The notes: generated by a model not told the origin, from the sequence alone. 64,000 nt of DNA from R-RK-3 sp031399085 (GCA_031399085.1 JANNOQ010000007.1:85098-149097), one strand, 5' to 3'; counted from the first letter of the stretch, positions 36,419 to 45,003 are shown. Translations and numbers: made by a program.

Positions 36419-38461
36419 TTGTCCTACAATCGGCTCAGCCAAGAGACCAGCCCCTATCTCCTCCAGCACAAGGACAACCCCGTGCATTGGTGGCCCTGGG
36501 GGACCGAGGCGTTCGCCGAGGCGAAGCGGCTGAATAAGCCGGTGCTGCTCTCGGTGGGCTATGCGGCTTGCCATTGGTGCCATGTCATGGCGCATGAGAG
36601 TTTTGAAGATGCCGGCAGCGCGGCAGTAATGAACGAGCTGTTCGTGAACATCAAGGTGGACCGCGAAGAGCGCCCCGATGTGGACGCGCTCTATATGAAC
36701 GCGCTGCATCAGCTCGGCGAGCAGGGCGGCTGGCCGCTGACCATGTTCCTCACAGGCGACGGTGAGCCGTTCTGGGGCGGCACCTATTTCCCGAAGAAGC
36801 AAATCTACGGCCGTCCAGCCTTTACGCATGTGCTGCGCGAGATAAGCCGTCTCTATCGCGAGGAGCGCGACAAGATCCGCCAGAATGCTGACGCTTTGAA
36901 GGAAGCAATCCAGCCGCGCCTGGAACCGGTCGACGAGGACAATGTAAACGAAAACACACTGGCAGATTTGGCGTACCGGCTGTCGAAGGCGCTAGACCCG
37001 ATGAATGGCGGTCTCGCAGGCGCGCCGAAATTTCCCAATTGCGTCATTCTCGGGTTCATGTGGAAGCTAGGCCTGCGCCACGGAATTCAGCCGTGCGTGG
37101 ACGGGGTCGAGAAGGCGCTGCTGCATATTTCGCAGGGCGGCATCTACGATCATCTCGGCGGCGGCTATGCCCGCTATTCGGTCGACGAGCGTTGGCTGGC
37201 GCCGCATTTCGAGAAGATGCTTTACGACAATGTGTTGCTTATCGACCTGATGACCGAAGTTTGGAAAGAGCGGCGCCACCCGCTACTGGAAACCCGGATT
37301 GCCGAGACTGTTAAGTGGATGCTGCGCGAGATGATCGCGCCGGATGGCGGTTTCGCCTCCTCCTACGATGCCGATTCCGAAGGCGAGGAAGGCAAGTTCT
37401 ATGTCTGGGGTCGGGAAGAGGTCGTTAGCGTGTTGGGTGCGAGCGACGCGGCTTTCTTCGGTGAGGTTTATGATTTGTCCGACGCGGGCAATTGGGAGGG
37501 GACGAACATTCTTAACCGGCTGCGCAGCATGGAGCTGCTCTCTCCTGTCGAGGAGGAGCGGCTCTACGCGCTGCGCGCGAGGCTGTTCGCCGCAAGGCAA
37601 TCCCGCGTGCCGCCGGGCTGGGACGACAAGGTGCTGGCCGATTGGAACGGTCTCGCCATTGCCGCGCTCGTCAACGCAGGACTTGCCTTGGCTCAGATCG
37701 GCTGGATTGACGCAGCCGCAAAGGCCTACCGTTTTGTGATGGAGCGGATGACCGCCAACGGACGCTTGCTGCATAGCTACCGGGCGGGGCGAGCCAAGAC
37801 CCCGGCGGTTGCGAGTGATTATGCGAACATGATCCGTGCCGCGATCGCGCTTTATCTGACGACCGGTGAGGGGGCGATGCTCCGAGATGCGCAAATCTGG
37901 AGCGAGGTTTTGGATGCCCGATATTGGGCCGACGGCCAAGGCGGCTATTTCCTCTCCGCCGCCGATACTAGCGACATCATGATCCGCACGCTGTCGGCCC
38001 GCGACGACGCCACGCCAAACGCAAACGCGGTCATGCTGAGCAATTTGGCGGCGCTCTATACAATAACCGGCGAGGCGCGCTACCGCGACAGGGCGGAGGC
38101 ATTGCGTCGCAGCTTCATGGGCGAAGCGCTCCGGGTCGCAAGTCTCCACACGGGATATTTTAGTGGTCTGGCGGATCACACTTTGCCCCAGCATATTGTG
38201 CTCATTCGCGGCGCGGGCGAGGCATCTATGCGCGACGCTCTCAATCATATTTCATTGCCGGGGGCAGTCGTCCAATGGCTGCAGGACGAGGCCAGGGCCT
38301 CGGAAAGTTCCCCAGCATTCGGTAAGCGCGCGGTTCAGGGCAAGGCCACAGCGTATGTCTGCGTCGGACCGCAATGCTCGCCGCCGGTGACGACGCCGGA
38401 TGAGCTGCTGGCGACTTTGCGTGGAGGCCGGAGCGCTTGGCCTATCGAGGCAGGACTATGA
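36419..38461 (+). CDS. DUF255/YyaL-type thioredoxin-domain protein
   Basis: Starting at TTG (36419), with GAGG nine bases upstream, it has 680 residues and begins with the family's NRLSQETSPYLLQHKDNPVHW. Residues ~20-160 are a thioredoxin-like domain whose CxxC is VGYAACHWCHVMAHESFED (Cys51, Cys54). The rest is an (alpha/alpha)6-barrel-like region with GGIYDHLGGGYARYSVDERW and PHFEKMLYDN. Members are widespread and of unproven function (human SPATA20 is a relative). It overlaps the VOC gene by four bases. An upstream in-frame start at 36356 would overlap mnmE. Confidence 0.85.
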   Translation: MSYNRLSQETSPYLLQHKDNPVHWWPWGTEAFAEAKRLNKPVLLSVGYAACHWCHVMAHESFEDAGSAAVMNELFVNIKVDREERPDVDALYMNALHQLGEQGGWPLTMFLTGDGEPFWGGTYFPKKQIYGRPAFTHVLREISRLYREERDKIRQNADALKEAIQPRLEPVDEDNVNENTLADLAYRLSKALDPMNGGLAGAPKFPNCVILGFMWKLGLRHGIQPCVDGVEKALLHISQGGIYDHLGGGYARYSVDERWLAPHFEKMLYDNVLLIDLMTEVWKERRHPLLETRIAETVKWMLREMIAPDGGFASSYDADSEGEEGKFYVWGREEVVSVLGASDAAFFGEVYDLSDAGNWEGTNILNRLRSMELLSPVEEERLYALRARLFAARQSRVPPGWDDKVLADWNGLAIAALVNAGLALAQIGWIDAAAKAYRFVMERMTANGRLLHSYRAGRAKTPAVASDYANMIRAAIALYLTTGEGAMLRDAQIWSEVLDARYWADGQGGYFLSAADTSDIMIRTLSARDDATPNANAVMLSNLAALYTITGEARYRDRAEALRRSFMGEALRVASLHTGYFSGLADHTLPQHIVLIRGAGEASMRDALNHISLPGAVVQWLQDEARASESSPAFGKRAVQGKATAYVCVGPQCSPPVTTPDELLATLRGGRSAWPIEAGL

Positions 38462-39108
38462 TGCCGGCTTGCGAATTGGACCATATTGTTATCGGCACCT
38501 CTTCATTGGAAGAAGGCGCCGCCTTTATTCACGAGCGGCTCGGGGTAAAAATTCCACCAGGAGGCCGGCATGAAAGCATGGGTACGCATAACTGCCTCAT
38601 GCAGTTGGGAGCAAATTGCTTTCTCGAAGTCATTGCCATCGACCCAGCAGCCGAGACCCCAGGACGCCTGAGATGGTATGCGCTCGACGATCCTAAGATG
38701 CGTACGCGGCTGGCGCGAAGCCCCGGTCTCATTAGCTGGGTTGTGCGAACGGCGGACATTACCGCGGCGGTTCAGGCGGCCGCGATGCCGCTCGGTCCGG
38801 TGACTGTCGTCAGCCGGGGGGCGTTAAGCTGGCGGCTGACCGTGCCGGAGGACGGCCATCTGCCGGGCGGCGGGGTCATTCCGCATGTGATCGAATGGAA
38901 CGGCGGCGTGCGCCCTTGGCAGACAATGCCGGATCGAGGCTGCAGGCTCGAAGAACTGACGCTCACGCATCCCGATCCGCTCTGGCTCAACAACGCCCTC
39001 CGCTCGTTAGGCGCAGCAAGTCTTTCCTGCGTCAGGGTTGCCGGAGGAGCGGAAACAGTCCTGTCAGCGAAGATCCGGACGCCGACCGGAATCTTAGCAG
39101 TGCTTTAG
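38458..39108 (+). CDS. VOC superfamily protein, glyoxalase-like domain
   Basis: 216 residues beginning MMPACELDHIVIGTSSLEEG, with the metal-ligand-like LDHIVIG start of the glyoxalase-like (Glyoxalase_3) family. RLGVKIPPGGRHESMGTHNCLMQLG, then FLEVIAIDPAAETPGRLRW, and GGVIPHVIEWNGGVRPW follow. Such proteins are usually single-subunit metal-dependent lyases or dioxygenase-like enzymes of unknown substrate. ATGA overlap with the DUF255 gene shows translational coupling; the stop is 10 bp from the convergent GNAT gene. Confidence 0.82.
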   Translation: MMPACELDHIVIGTSSLEEGAAFIHERLGVKIPPGGRHESMGTHNCLMQLGANCFLEVIAIDPAAETPGRLRWYALDDPKMRTRLARSPGLISWVVRTADITAAVQAAAMPLGPVTVVSRGALSWRLTVPEDGHLPGGGVIPHVIEWNGGVRPWQTMPDRGCRLEELTLTHPDPLWLNNALRSLGAASLSCVRVAGGAETVLSAKIRTPTGILAVL

Positions 39109-39118
39109 TGAACAATCC

Positions 39119-39649
39119 CTAGCGCGCGGCACGGCCAACAGGCTCCCACAGAAAGGCGATGCGGCTCAAGGTAACGTTGCCGTAATGCTCGGGCGCGGTG
39201 GCGCTGCGCTTACCGCCAAGACGGCCGTAAAAGGCGCAGGCCGCCTCGTTTTCCGCGAGCGCCCAGACCACGAGGCTGCGCCGCCCCTTCAATTCCAGCG
39301 CCCGTTTGGCGGCTAGAAAGAGCATCTTCCCGAAACCCATGCCCTGGAATGTCGGCGCCAGATAAAGCTCGAAAATCTCGCCCGTTCGGGAGTTTGGGGC
39401 AATACGTGCCGCGCCGTACGACACATAGCCTTGGACTTTGCCGTCGAAGCTGAGAACCAGCAATCCGGAACCCGGACGCCGCAACGTGCGCGCCCACCAG
39501 GCCGGGCCACGATGGATGATAATTTTTGCTAGATGCAGATGGGGAATAATGCCCTGATAAGTCGATCGCCAAGCATCTTCATGCACGCGCGCGATCTCGG
39601 CGGCATCGCTGCGAACGCCCTCACGAATTTTAATCAACTCCTTACCCAT
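39119..39649 (-). CDS. GNAT family N-acetyltransferase
   Basis: 176 residues. The N-terminal IREGVRSDAAEIARVHEDAWRSTYQGIIP and the acetyl-CoA loop LAPTFQGMGFGKMLFLAAKRAL (QGxGxGK type) place it in GNAT, as does the C-terminal NEAACAFYGRLGG motif. It transfers acetyl from acetyl-CoA to an unknown amine substrate. No neighbour suggests the target. Confidence 0.88.
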   Translation of the reverse strand: MGKELIKIREGVRSDAAEIARVHEDAWRSTYQGIIPHLHLAKIIIHRGPAWWARTLRRPGSGLLVLSFDGKVQGYVSYGAARIAPNSRTGEIFELYLAPTFQGMGFGKMLFLAAKRALELKGRRSLVVWALAENEAACAFYGRLGGKRSATAPEHYGNVTLSRIAFLWEPVGRAAR

Positions 39650-39720
39650 ACGAAAATATAAGCCGGTCTAAGCCCCATTGCGAGAGTCAAGTGAGGGCGT
39701 TCCCGAGAATTTGCAAAAAC

Positions 39721-40764
39721 TCAGGGCTGCTGCGCGGACCGCACGATGTTATGGATGAAATCAAGTTTTTGGGCCGCCGCCGGTGACACCACGAAGGGAT
39801 AAAAATCCGACAGCCCCATGCTGCGATTGAGGCTGTTCATGGCGAGGGCCAATGGGACCCAGCGTTCAATCAGTTGCCGAGCGCTGGCGGCATCGTAAGG
39901 GTCAGCGGCCGCGAGAGTCGACCCGGCGCTTGCTTGGTGGTTCGGCAGGGCCGGCGCAATGCGGTAGTCGTCTGCCGTATCCAGCACCTCGACCATGTGA
40001 AGATAATGGGCCCAGCTTTCAGCCCAGTCTTCCCAAGGGTGCGCGGTGGCATAGGCCGAGATGTAGTTGTCTGCCCAGTCGGGTTTTGGCCCGGTCTGAT
40101 GATAGGCAGCAAGCGCCTGGCCGTAGTCCAAGCGCTCGTCGCCAAACAGCTCGCGGAAACGCAACAGCGATTGACTGTCGGTTACCAGCGCCATCCAATA
40201 ATAATGTCCGCTCTCATGGCGGAAATGGCCGAGCAGCGTGCGATATGGCTCATTGAAATGCGCGCGCGTTTGCTCGCGGATGTGGGCATCGGCTTCCGCG
40301 AGGTTCAAAGTAATCACGCCATCCTCATGGCCGGTTTTTGCGCCAGTGAGAATGTCGAATGCGAGCGGGTGCACGCCGTTGCGCGCGCCGGACTGTTCGA
40401 CCGGCAGGCGAAGTTTTAAAAGCTCATAGATCAGCCGTCTTTTCGCTTTTTCAAATTCAAACCACCGTTGCAAATTACCAGCAATGTCAAGATCAGGAAT
40501 GGTGCGGTTTAGGCCGCAACTAACGCAGAGCGCCCCTTCCCGCTCGACAGGCACCAGCCAATTGCATACTTGGTTTTGGAAGTTGCCGCAGTAGACATTG
40601 CTGCTATGGCCAGAGCGCGTTGCAAGCGTGCCATCGGGCTGCGGATAAAGCGATTGGACCGTCAGCGTTGGCACATCGAATCCAAGCGCGGTCCCGCAAT
40701 TCTTGCAGACGACGTTGTCGAAATAGACCGCCTGCCCACAAACACCGCATGAAAAGACCCGCAT
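39721..40764 (-). CDS. Putative zinc-binding metallopeptidase with N-terminal zinc ribbons
   Basis: The ATG at 40764 with AGAGGG upstream gives 347 residues. Two cysteine pairs open the protein (FSCGVCGQ...VCKNCGTALGF), with CGNFQNQVCNWL and CVSCGLNRTIPD further on, giving two likely zinc ribbons. The active site is GHFRHESGHYYWMAL (HExxH near residue 180), with a later WAESWAHYLHMVEVL likely giving the third ligand. This is the stand-alone zinc-ribbon metallopeptidase family common in Proteobacteria, with no known substrate. No signal peptide, so it is cytosolic. Confidence 0.85.
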   Translation of the reverse strand: MRVFSCGVCGQAVYFDNVVCKNCGTALGFDVPTLTVQSLYPQPDGTLATRSGHSSNVYCGNFQNQVCNWLVPVEREGALCVSCGLNRTIPDLDIAGNLQRWFEFEKAKRRLIYELLKLRLPVEQSGARNGVHPLAFDILTGAKTGHEDGVITLNLAEADAHIREQTRAHFNEPYRTLLGHFRHESGHYYWMALVTDSQSLLRFRELFGDERLDYGQALAAYHQTGPKPDWADNYISAYATAHPWEDWAESWAHYLHMVEVLDTADDYRIAPALPNHQASAGSTLAAADPYDAASARQLIERWVPLALAMNSLNRSMGLSDFYPFVVSPAAAQKLDFIHNIVRSAQQP

Positions 40765-40846
40765 GAAATTCCCTCTGAAACGAGCTTGGACCGGCTGAAG
40801 GATCGCCAAAATAACATTCCTGCCTGCGGGCGGTTCCTAGCCCTCC

Positions 40847-42070
40847 TTAATCCGGCTGGTGTTTTCGTGCGCGGGCGCCGACAAGCCTTAGTCGAAGCGC
40901 GTTCAATTTGATGAAGCCTGCCGCGTCTTGTTGATCGTAGGCGACCGCACCTTCCTCGAAGGTGACGAGATCCTGGCTGTAGAGCGAAAACCGGCTTTCA
41001 CGTGAAACAATCGTGGCCGAGCCCTTATACAGTTTCAACCGCGCCGCGCCGGTGACGAATTCCTGCGATTTGTCGATCAACGCCTGAAGCATCTCCCGCT
41101 CTGGCGAAAACCAGAAGCCGTTGTAAATCAGCTCGGCGTATCGTGGCATGAGCTCGTCTTTGAGGTGCGCCGCGCCGCGATCGAGCGTCAGGCTCTCGAC
41201 GCCGCGATGCGCGGCCAGCAGGATCGTGCCGCCCGGCGTTTCATAGACGCCGCGCGACTTCATGCCGACATAGCGGTTCTCCACCAGATCGAGACGACCG
41301 ATGCCGTGTGCGCTGCCCAGCTCGTTGAGCTTGGTGAGCAGGCTGGCGGGGGAAAGCCGCACGCCATCGACGGCGACCGCATCGCCGCGCTCGAACTCCA
41401 CCTCGACGATCTGCGGCTTGTCCGGCGCGTCCTCCGGGCTGACCGTGCGTTGGTAGACATAATCCGGACATTCCTGGGCCGGGTCTTCCAACAGCTTACC
41501 CTCGGACGATGTGTGCAAGAGGTTGGCATCGACTGAAAACGGCGCATCGCCGCGCTTGTCCTTCGGGACGGGGATCTGGTTCTGTTCCGCAAATTCAAGC
41601 AGCGCGTTGCGGCTCGTGAACTCCCATTCGCGCCACGGCGCGATCACGCGGATATTCGGCTCAAGCGCGTAATAGCTCAACTCGAAGCGCACCTGGTCGT
41701 TGCCCTTGCCCGTCGCGCCATGGCACACAGCGTCGGCGCCGGTCAGCTTTGCGATTTCGATCTGACGCTTCGCAATGAGCGGGCGCGCGATCGACGTGCC
41801 AAGCAAGTAGACGCCCTCGTAAAGCGCATTGGCCCGAAACATCGGGAAGACATAGTCGCGCACGAATTCCTCGCGAAGGTCTTCGATAAAGATTTCCTTG
41901 ATGCCCAGCATCTCAGCCTTGCGCCGCGCTGGCTCCAATTCCTCGCCTTGACCCAGATCGGCGGTGAAGGTGACAACCTCGCACCCATAGTTGACCTGTA
42001 GCCATTTCAAAATGATCGACGTGTCCAGACCGCCGGAATAGGCAAGCACGACTTTCTTAATGTCGGACAT
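40847..42070 (-). CDS. argG: Argininosuccinate synthase
   Basis: Joins citrulline and aspartate with ATP in arginine synthesis. The 407-residue protein begins MSDIKKVVLAYSGGLDTSIILKWL with the N-type PP-loop SGGLDTS. It has CHGATGKGNDQVRFELSYYAL and GRLDLVENRYVGMKSRGVYETPGGTIL. Length and motifs are standard. Its 3' third contains a parS-like sequence at 40995-41008. It stands alone, divergent from the isomerase gene. Confidence 0.97.
   Translation of the reverse strand: MSDIKKVVLAYSGGLDTSIILKWLQVNYGCEVVTFTADLGQGEELEPARRKAEMLGIKEIFIEDLREEFVRDYVFPMFRANALYEGVYLLGTSIARPLIAKRQIEIAKLTGADAVCHGATGKGNDQVRFELSYYALEPNIRVIAPWREWEFTSRNALLEFAEQNQIPVPKDKRGDAPFSVDANLLHTSSEGKLLEDPAQECPDYVYQRTVSPEDAPDKPQIVEVEFERGDAVAVDGVRLSPASLLTKLNELGSAHGIGRLDLVENRYVGMKSRGVYETPGGTILLAAHRGVESLTLDRGAAHLKDELMPRYAELIYNGFWFSPEREMLQALIDKSQEFVTGAARLKLYKGSATIVSRESRFSLYSQDLVTFEEGAVAYDQQDAAGFIKLNALRLRLVGARARKHQPD
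40995..41008. promoter_or_regulatory. parS-like site inside argG
   Basis: CTTTCACGTGAAAC, followed by A, differs from the perfect palindrome at 35044 by one outer base. It lies in argG coding sequence, 9 kb from parA. The motif is rare in the window: only three CACGTG hexamers have the full flanks, all within 9 kb of each other. Confidence 0.75.
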
Positions 42071-42220
42071 CAGATGAGGGCTTTCTTCGGTTGTAAGCGC
42101 CCACTTTTATAGAAGCCGGGATGATCGGCTCGCAAGGGATTTGCCGCTGCCGTAGACTGGGCGCGCTGTTTCTGGCTGGCAATTTCGTCCTAAACTTTAT
42201 GAGCACGCAAGGAGATCGGA

Positions 42221-42838
42221 ATGGCCCAACTCGAATTTTGGTACGAATTCGCCTCCACCTATTCCTATTTGTCCGCCATGCGCATCGAGGCTACCGCCGC
42301 CGGCCGCGGCGTCACGGTCCGGTGGAAGCCGTTTCTGCTTGGGCCGATCTTTCAGTCCCAAGGATGGGACAACACGCCCTTCCGGCTCTATCCGAGGAAG
42401 GGCGACTATATGCTGCGCGATCTTGAGCGAATCTGCGCGGCGCGGAATCTGACATTTAGATTGAGCCCGCTATTTCCTCAGAATGGGTTGCTGGCGGCGC
42501 GCATTGGCATGATCGGCGCGGAGGAGGGCTGGGGAGCAGCATTCACGCGCGAAGTGTTTCTGATGCAGTTTCGCGATGAGGCAGATATTTCCGATCGGAC
42601 CGTACTGACGCAGGCACTTAGGCTGGCGGGTCAGGACGCCGCTGTGGTGATGGAGCGGGCGCAGGACCCGGCGGTGAAAAATGCATTGCGGTCGCAGACC
42701 GAGAGCGCTGCCGCCTTGGGCATATTCGGAGCGCCGACATTTGTCACCGAAGATCGCGAGCTGTTTTGGGGCGACGACCGCCTCGATCATGCGCTGGAAT
42801 GGGCCGCAACCGTACGGGGCGGCGGCGCCTCCGCTTAA
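42221..42838 (+). CDS. 2-hydroxychromene-2-carboxylate isomerase-like DsbA-fold protein
   Basis: 205 residues starting MAQLEFWYEFASTYSYLSAMRIE, where Ser/Thr residues replace the CxxC of thiol oxidoreductases, as in glutathione-dependent HCCA isomerases (kappa GST-like). VRWKPFLLGPIFQSQGWDNTPF and the C-terminal GIFGAPTFVTEDRELFWGDDRLDHA fit the family. In naphthalene catabolism the enzyme isomerises a chromene carboxylate, but no other degradation genes are here, so the natural substrate is unknown. GGAGATCGGA precedes the ATG. Confidence 0.85.
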   Translation: MAQLEFWYEFASTYSYLSAMRIEATAAGRGVTVRWKPFLLGPIFQSQGWDNTPFRLYPRKGDYMLRDLERICAARNLTFRLSPLFPQNGLLAARIGMIGAEEGWGAAFTREVFLMQFRDEADISDRTVLTQALRLAGQDAAVVMERAQDPAVKNALRSQTESAAALGIFGAPTFVTEDRELFWGDDRLDHALEWAATVRGGGASA

Positions 42839-42919
42839 TTACGCATAAGCGATTGCCGCAATTCTTCGCGGACGTGTGGGCGTGCTATTCGTAGACTTCG
42901 TGGCGAAGAGGGAAGCGTT

Positions 42920-43162
42920 ATGCGTTTGATTGTCAGACTGACTGCCATCGTGGCATTTGCGGCGATGGCGCACTTTGGCCCGGTGAGCGCGCGGGCGGCG
43001 GACTCAGCCTGCAAAGGCCTCGAACAGACTCGATGCGAGTCGCAAGGCTGCTCCTGGGTAAAGTCTTATAAGACAGCCAAGGGACGAGATGTTTCGGCCT
43101 TTTGCCGGAAGAAGCCGGAAAAGAAGAATACGAGCGCCGTCTTGCCAACTCCTAAAGGCTAG
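42920..43162 (+). CDS. Small secreted cysteine-containing protein
   Basis: Eighty residues with a clear ribosome site (GAGGGAAG). A signal peptide (LIVRLTAIVAFAAMAHFGPV ending SARA-A) leaves a ~53-residue mature part with four cysteines spaced 7, 4 and 17 residues apart (ACKGLEQTRC, GCSWV, FCRKK) and a lysine-rich tail. Two disulphides in the periplasm are likely. I do not recognise a named family, although short proteins with CxWV-type centres occur in Hyphomicrobiales. Confidence 0.72.
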   Translation: MRLIVRLTAIVAFAAMAHFGPVSARAADSACKGLEQTRCESQGCSWVKSYKTAKGRDVSAFCRKKPEKKNTSAVLPTPKG

Positions 43163-43175
43163 CCTCGCTGCGCCT

Positions 43176-43736
43176 TCAGAGTGCAATCCGCCAAGCATCC
43201 ATCGCCGTCGGCACCAAGGCGAGAAAGCTCGCTGGAACCGCCATCATGGCGGCAAAGACCGGGAAGCTCGTCTGGGCGAGCGCCAATGACTGCGTGGCAT
43301 CGTTGCCGCGATAGGATTGCGCAATTGGGAGCGCCGGATTGGTGCCCCAGAATGAGAGAAGCTGCGGCTGCGGAGCGCTAAGCAGCCAAGGCTGCGGCAT
43401 TGCAAAGCCAGACGCAGTAGCGCTTGGGACCCCCCAGCTAAGGAAAGTCCGCATCATCCGCTCGAACATCAGCATTTGATTGAGATTGCTGAAGAAGCTG
43501 TGAGCATCGCCGGAAGCCTTGGTCAGCGACGTCGTCGCGCCGAGGAGCGCGTTGCGCGTTACGTAAACCAAGTAACCCGGCAAGTCGTCCGGCAAGCGTG
43601 CTTCGGTGACGGTTCGCCGGCGCGGTTGAAAGATCGGATGCGGCGTCAGGAGGTGGTAAGGACCCGGCACTTTACGTGGAAAGTCAAAATACTGATTTGC
43701 CGCCCAGTTCATCATCTGAATTCCCATCGCCAACAT
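43176..43736 (-). CDS. Hypothetical protein under a PhaR-like operator, possibly PHA-granule associated
   Basis: Not recognised. From the ATG at 43736 it has 186 residues (other ATGs lie shortly downstream). It is mildly hydrophobic and Met/Phe-rich in the middle (FFSNLNQMLMFERMMRTFLSWG) and Ala/Leu-rich at the end (AQTSFPVFAAMMAVPASFLALVP), without a true signal peptide. The upstream palindrome resembles sites bound by the polyhydroxyalkanoate regulator PhaR. Together with the amphipathic composition this suggests a phasin-like granule protein. That link is inference; no Phasin_2 motif is visible. Confidence 0.55.
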   Translation of the reverse strand: MLAMGIQMMNWAANQYFDFPRKVPGPYHLLTPHPIFQPRRRTVTEARLPDDLPGYLVYVTRNALLGATTSLTKASGDAHSFFSNLNQMLMFERMMRTFLSWGVPSATASGFAMPQPWLLSAPQPQLLSFWGTNPALPIAQSYRGNDATQSLALAQTSFPVFAAMMAVPASFLALVPTAMDAWRIAL

Positions 43737-43765
43737 CTGAAAATGGACGATAGACGCATTTATGG

Positions 43766-43788
43766 TGCAGTGCAACAATAATGTTGCA
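43766..43788. promoter_or_regulatory. Palindromic operator, PhaR-box-like
   Basis: TGCAGTGCAACA (43766-43777) matches the PhaR box I recall from Bradyrhizobium (TGCRNYGCASMA) at 11 of 12 positions. It overlaps an 18-base palindrome, TGCAACAATAATGTTGCA (43771-43788). The site ends 30 bp upstream of the ATG at 43736 of the minus-strand unknown gene, where a repressor could block its promoter. Confidence 0.5.
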
Positions 43789-43845
43789 TAGCACAAAATC
43801 AGTCCGCGTCGAGATAGAGGCCCGATTCAACCGGGCCTTGTTATT

Positions 43846-44445
43846 CTATCGATATTTCTCCGCACGGACCGATACCGGCGCCCAAACCGTGCCTTCAGGT
43901 TGGATCACGACCCGCTCCCGAACATAGGCATGGCGCGCCCGGTTATAGATTGCGATGTTCTTATAGGGGCGAAGCAGGATACGCTTTTCCACCGTGCCAT
44001 AGACCGGCGCTGACCGCTCTTTCCATCGACGCGCGGGCGAAACCAAAACCTCCCGGTGCGTCCAAACCGTCTTGCCGGGCACGCGAACCTTGCACATCAC
44101 ATATTTGCCGTCGATCCAGCGCTTCTCCCAGGTCACGCGACTCTTCAGATGCTGCCGGACCTTAACGGTTTTGTAGACGGCCGGACGTTCACGCCATTCG
44201 ACGCCGCTATCCAAAAGCACTCGGCGGGTTGCCCTCCCGTAGAGCGAAGGTTCGCGTGCAATCTCATAAGCGCCTGGCTCGATTTCGACCCGCCGCTTGA
44301 ATGTTGCACTATAGGCGGGCGCCGGCACTTCTTCATAGCATTGACCCTGGCAGCCCTTTTCGCCAGCGTGCGGCGCTGTCGCGGATAAGGCGAGCGCCAA
44401 GGACGCGCCCATCGCGATCGTCCAAAGAGTATAAGTGAAACGCAT
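43846..44445 (-). CDS. Secreted protein with internal P-x-Y-x-T repeats, unknown function
   Basis: 199 residues from an ATG with AGGGAA upstream. A signal peptide (LWTIAMGASLALALSATAPHA) precedes CQGQCYEEV. The remainder holds about four related units: APAYSATFKRRVEIEPG, EPSLYGRATRRVLLDSG, RPAVYKTVKVRQHL and SAPVYGTVEKRILLRP, each P-x-Y, then basic and beta-rich, spaced ~25-50 residues. The mature protein is strongly basic with many Arg, Trp and Tyr. No family is recognised; a periplasmic or surface beta-repeat protein is plausible. Confidence 0.7.
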   Translation of the reverse strand: MRFTYTLWTIAMGASLALALSATAPHAGEKGCQGQCYEEVPAPAYSATFKRRVEIEPGAYEIAREPSLYGRATRRVLLDSGVEWRERPAVYKTVKVRQHLKSRVTWEKRWIDGKYVMCKVRVPGKTVWTHREVLVSPARRWKERSAPVYGTVEKRILLRPYKNIAIYNRARHAYVRERVVIQPEGTVWAPVSVRAEKYR

Positions 44446-44721
44446 GACTTTGTTCCCTATGCCCCGTTTGCCGCCGGGCGCCCCAGCGCTCCGGTTCCAA
44501 TGAACTTTGCCGAGGAATTTTGCCTCGGGCAAGCTGCTGAATCGTTGTGAGAGGAGATGAACGCTTTACTACCGCCTCAAGACATTCACAATCGCGCGAA
44601 ATGTTTAAAAACGTGTCAAAACAGAACCATTCTTTCGCTTTCTCGTTCCACTGCATCATTGCGCGACAACAACCTTCGCGCCATGTAATGGCCGCGATAG
44701 GCCGTGAGCGAGAATAGCCCG

Positions 44722-45003
44722 ATGACGATCACCATTTATACGACCATGTTTTGCTCTTATTGCCGGTCGGCAAAACGCCTGCTGTTCGACAAGGGCGCGT
44801 CATTTACGGAAATAGATGTCAGCTTGGACGCGGGTAAGCGCGATGAAATGATCAGGCGTGCAGGAGGCAGCCACACGGTGCCGCAAATCTTCATCGGCGC
44901 TCGCCATATTGGCGGCTGCGACGATCTCTATGCGCTGGAGGCGAAAGGTGAACTGGACGCACTCCTTGACAAACTGAACGGATCGAAACCGGACCTCGCA
45001 TGA
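44722..45003 (+). CDS. grxC: Glutaredoxin 3 (class I)
   Basis: Ninety-three residues with ITIYTTMFCSYCRSAKRLLF, a CxxC active site (CSYC instead of the common CPYC), then TVPQIFIGARHIGGCDDLYAL carrying the cis-proline and GSH-binding GGCDD. It reduces disulphides and mixed glutathione disulphides in the cytosol. A GTG at 44704 could add six residues. The stop overlaps the ATG of the nitrilase-family gene, a pairing conserved in alphaproteobacteria. Confidence 0.94.
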   Translation: MTITIYTTMFCSYCRSAKRLLFDKGASFTEIDVSLDAGKRDEMIRRAGGSHTVPQIFIGARHIGGCDDLYALEAKGELDALLDKLNGSKPDLA

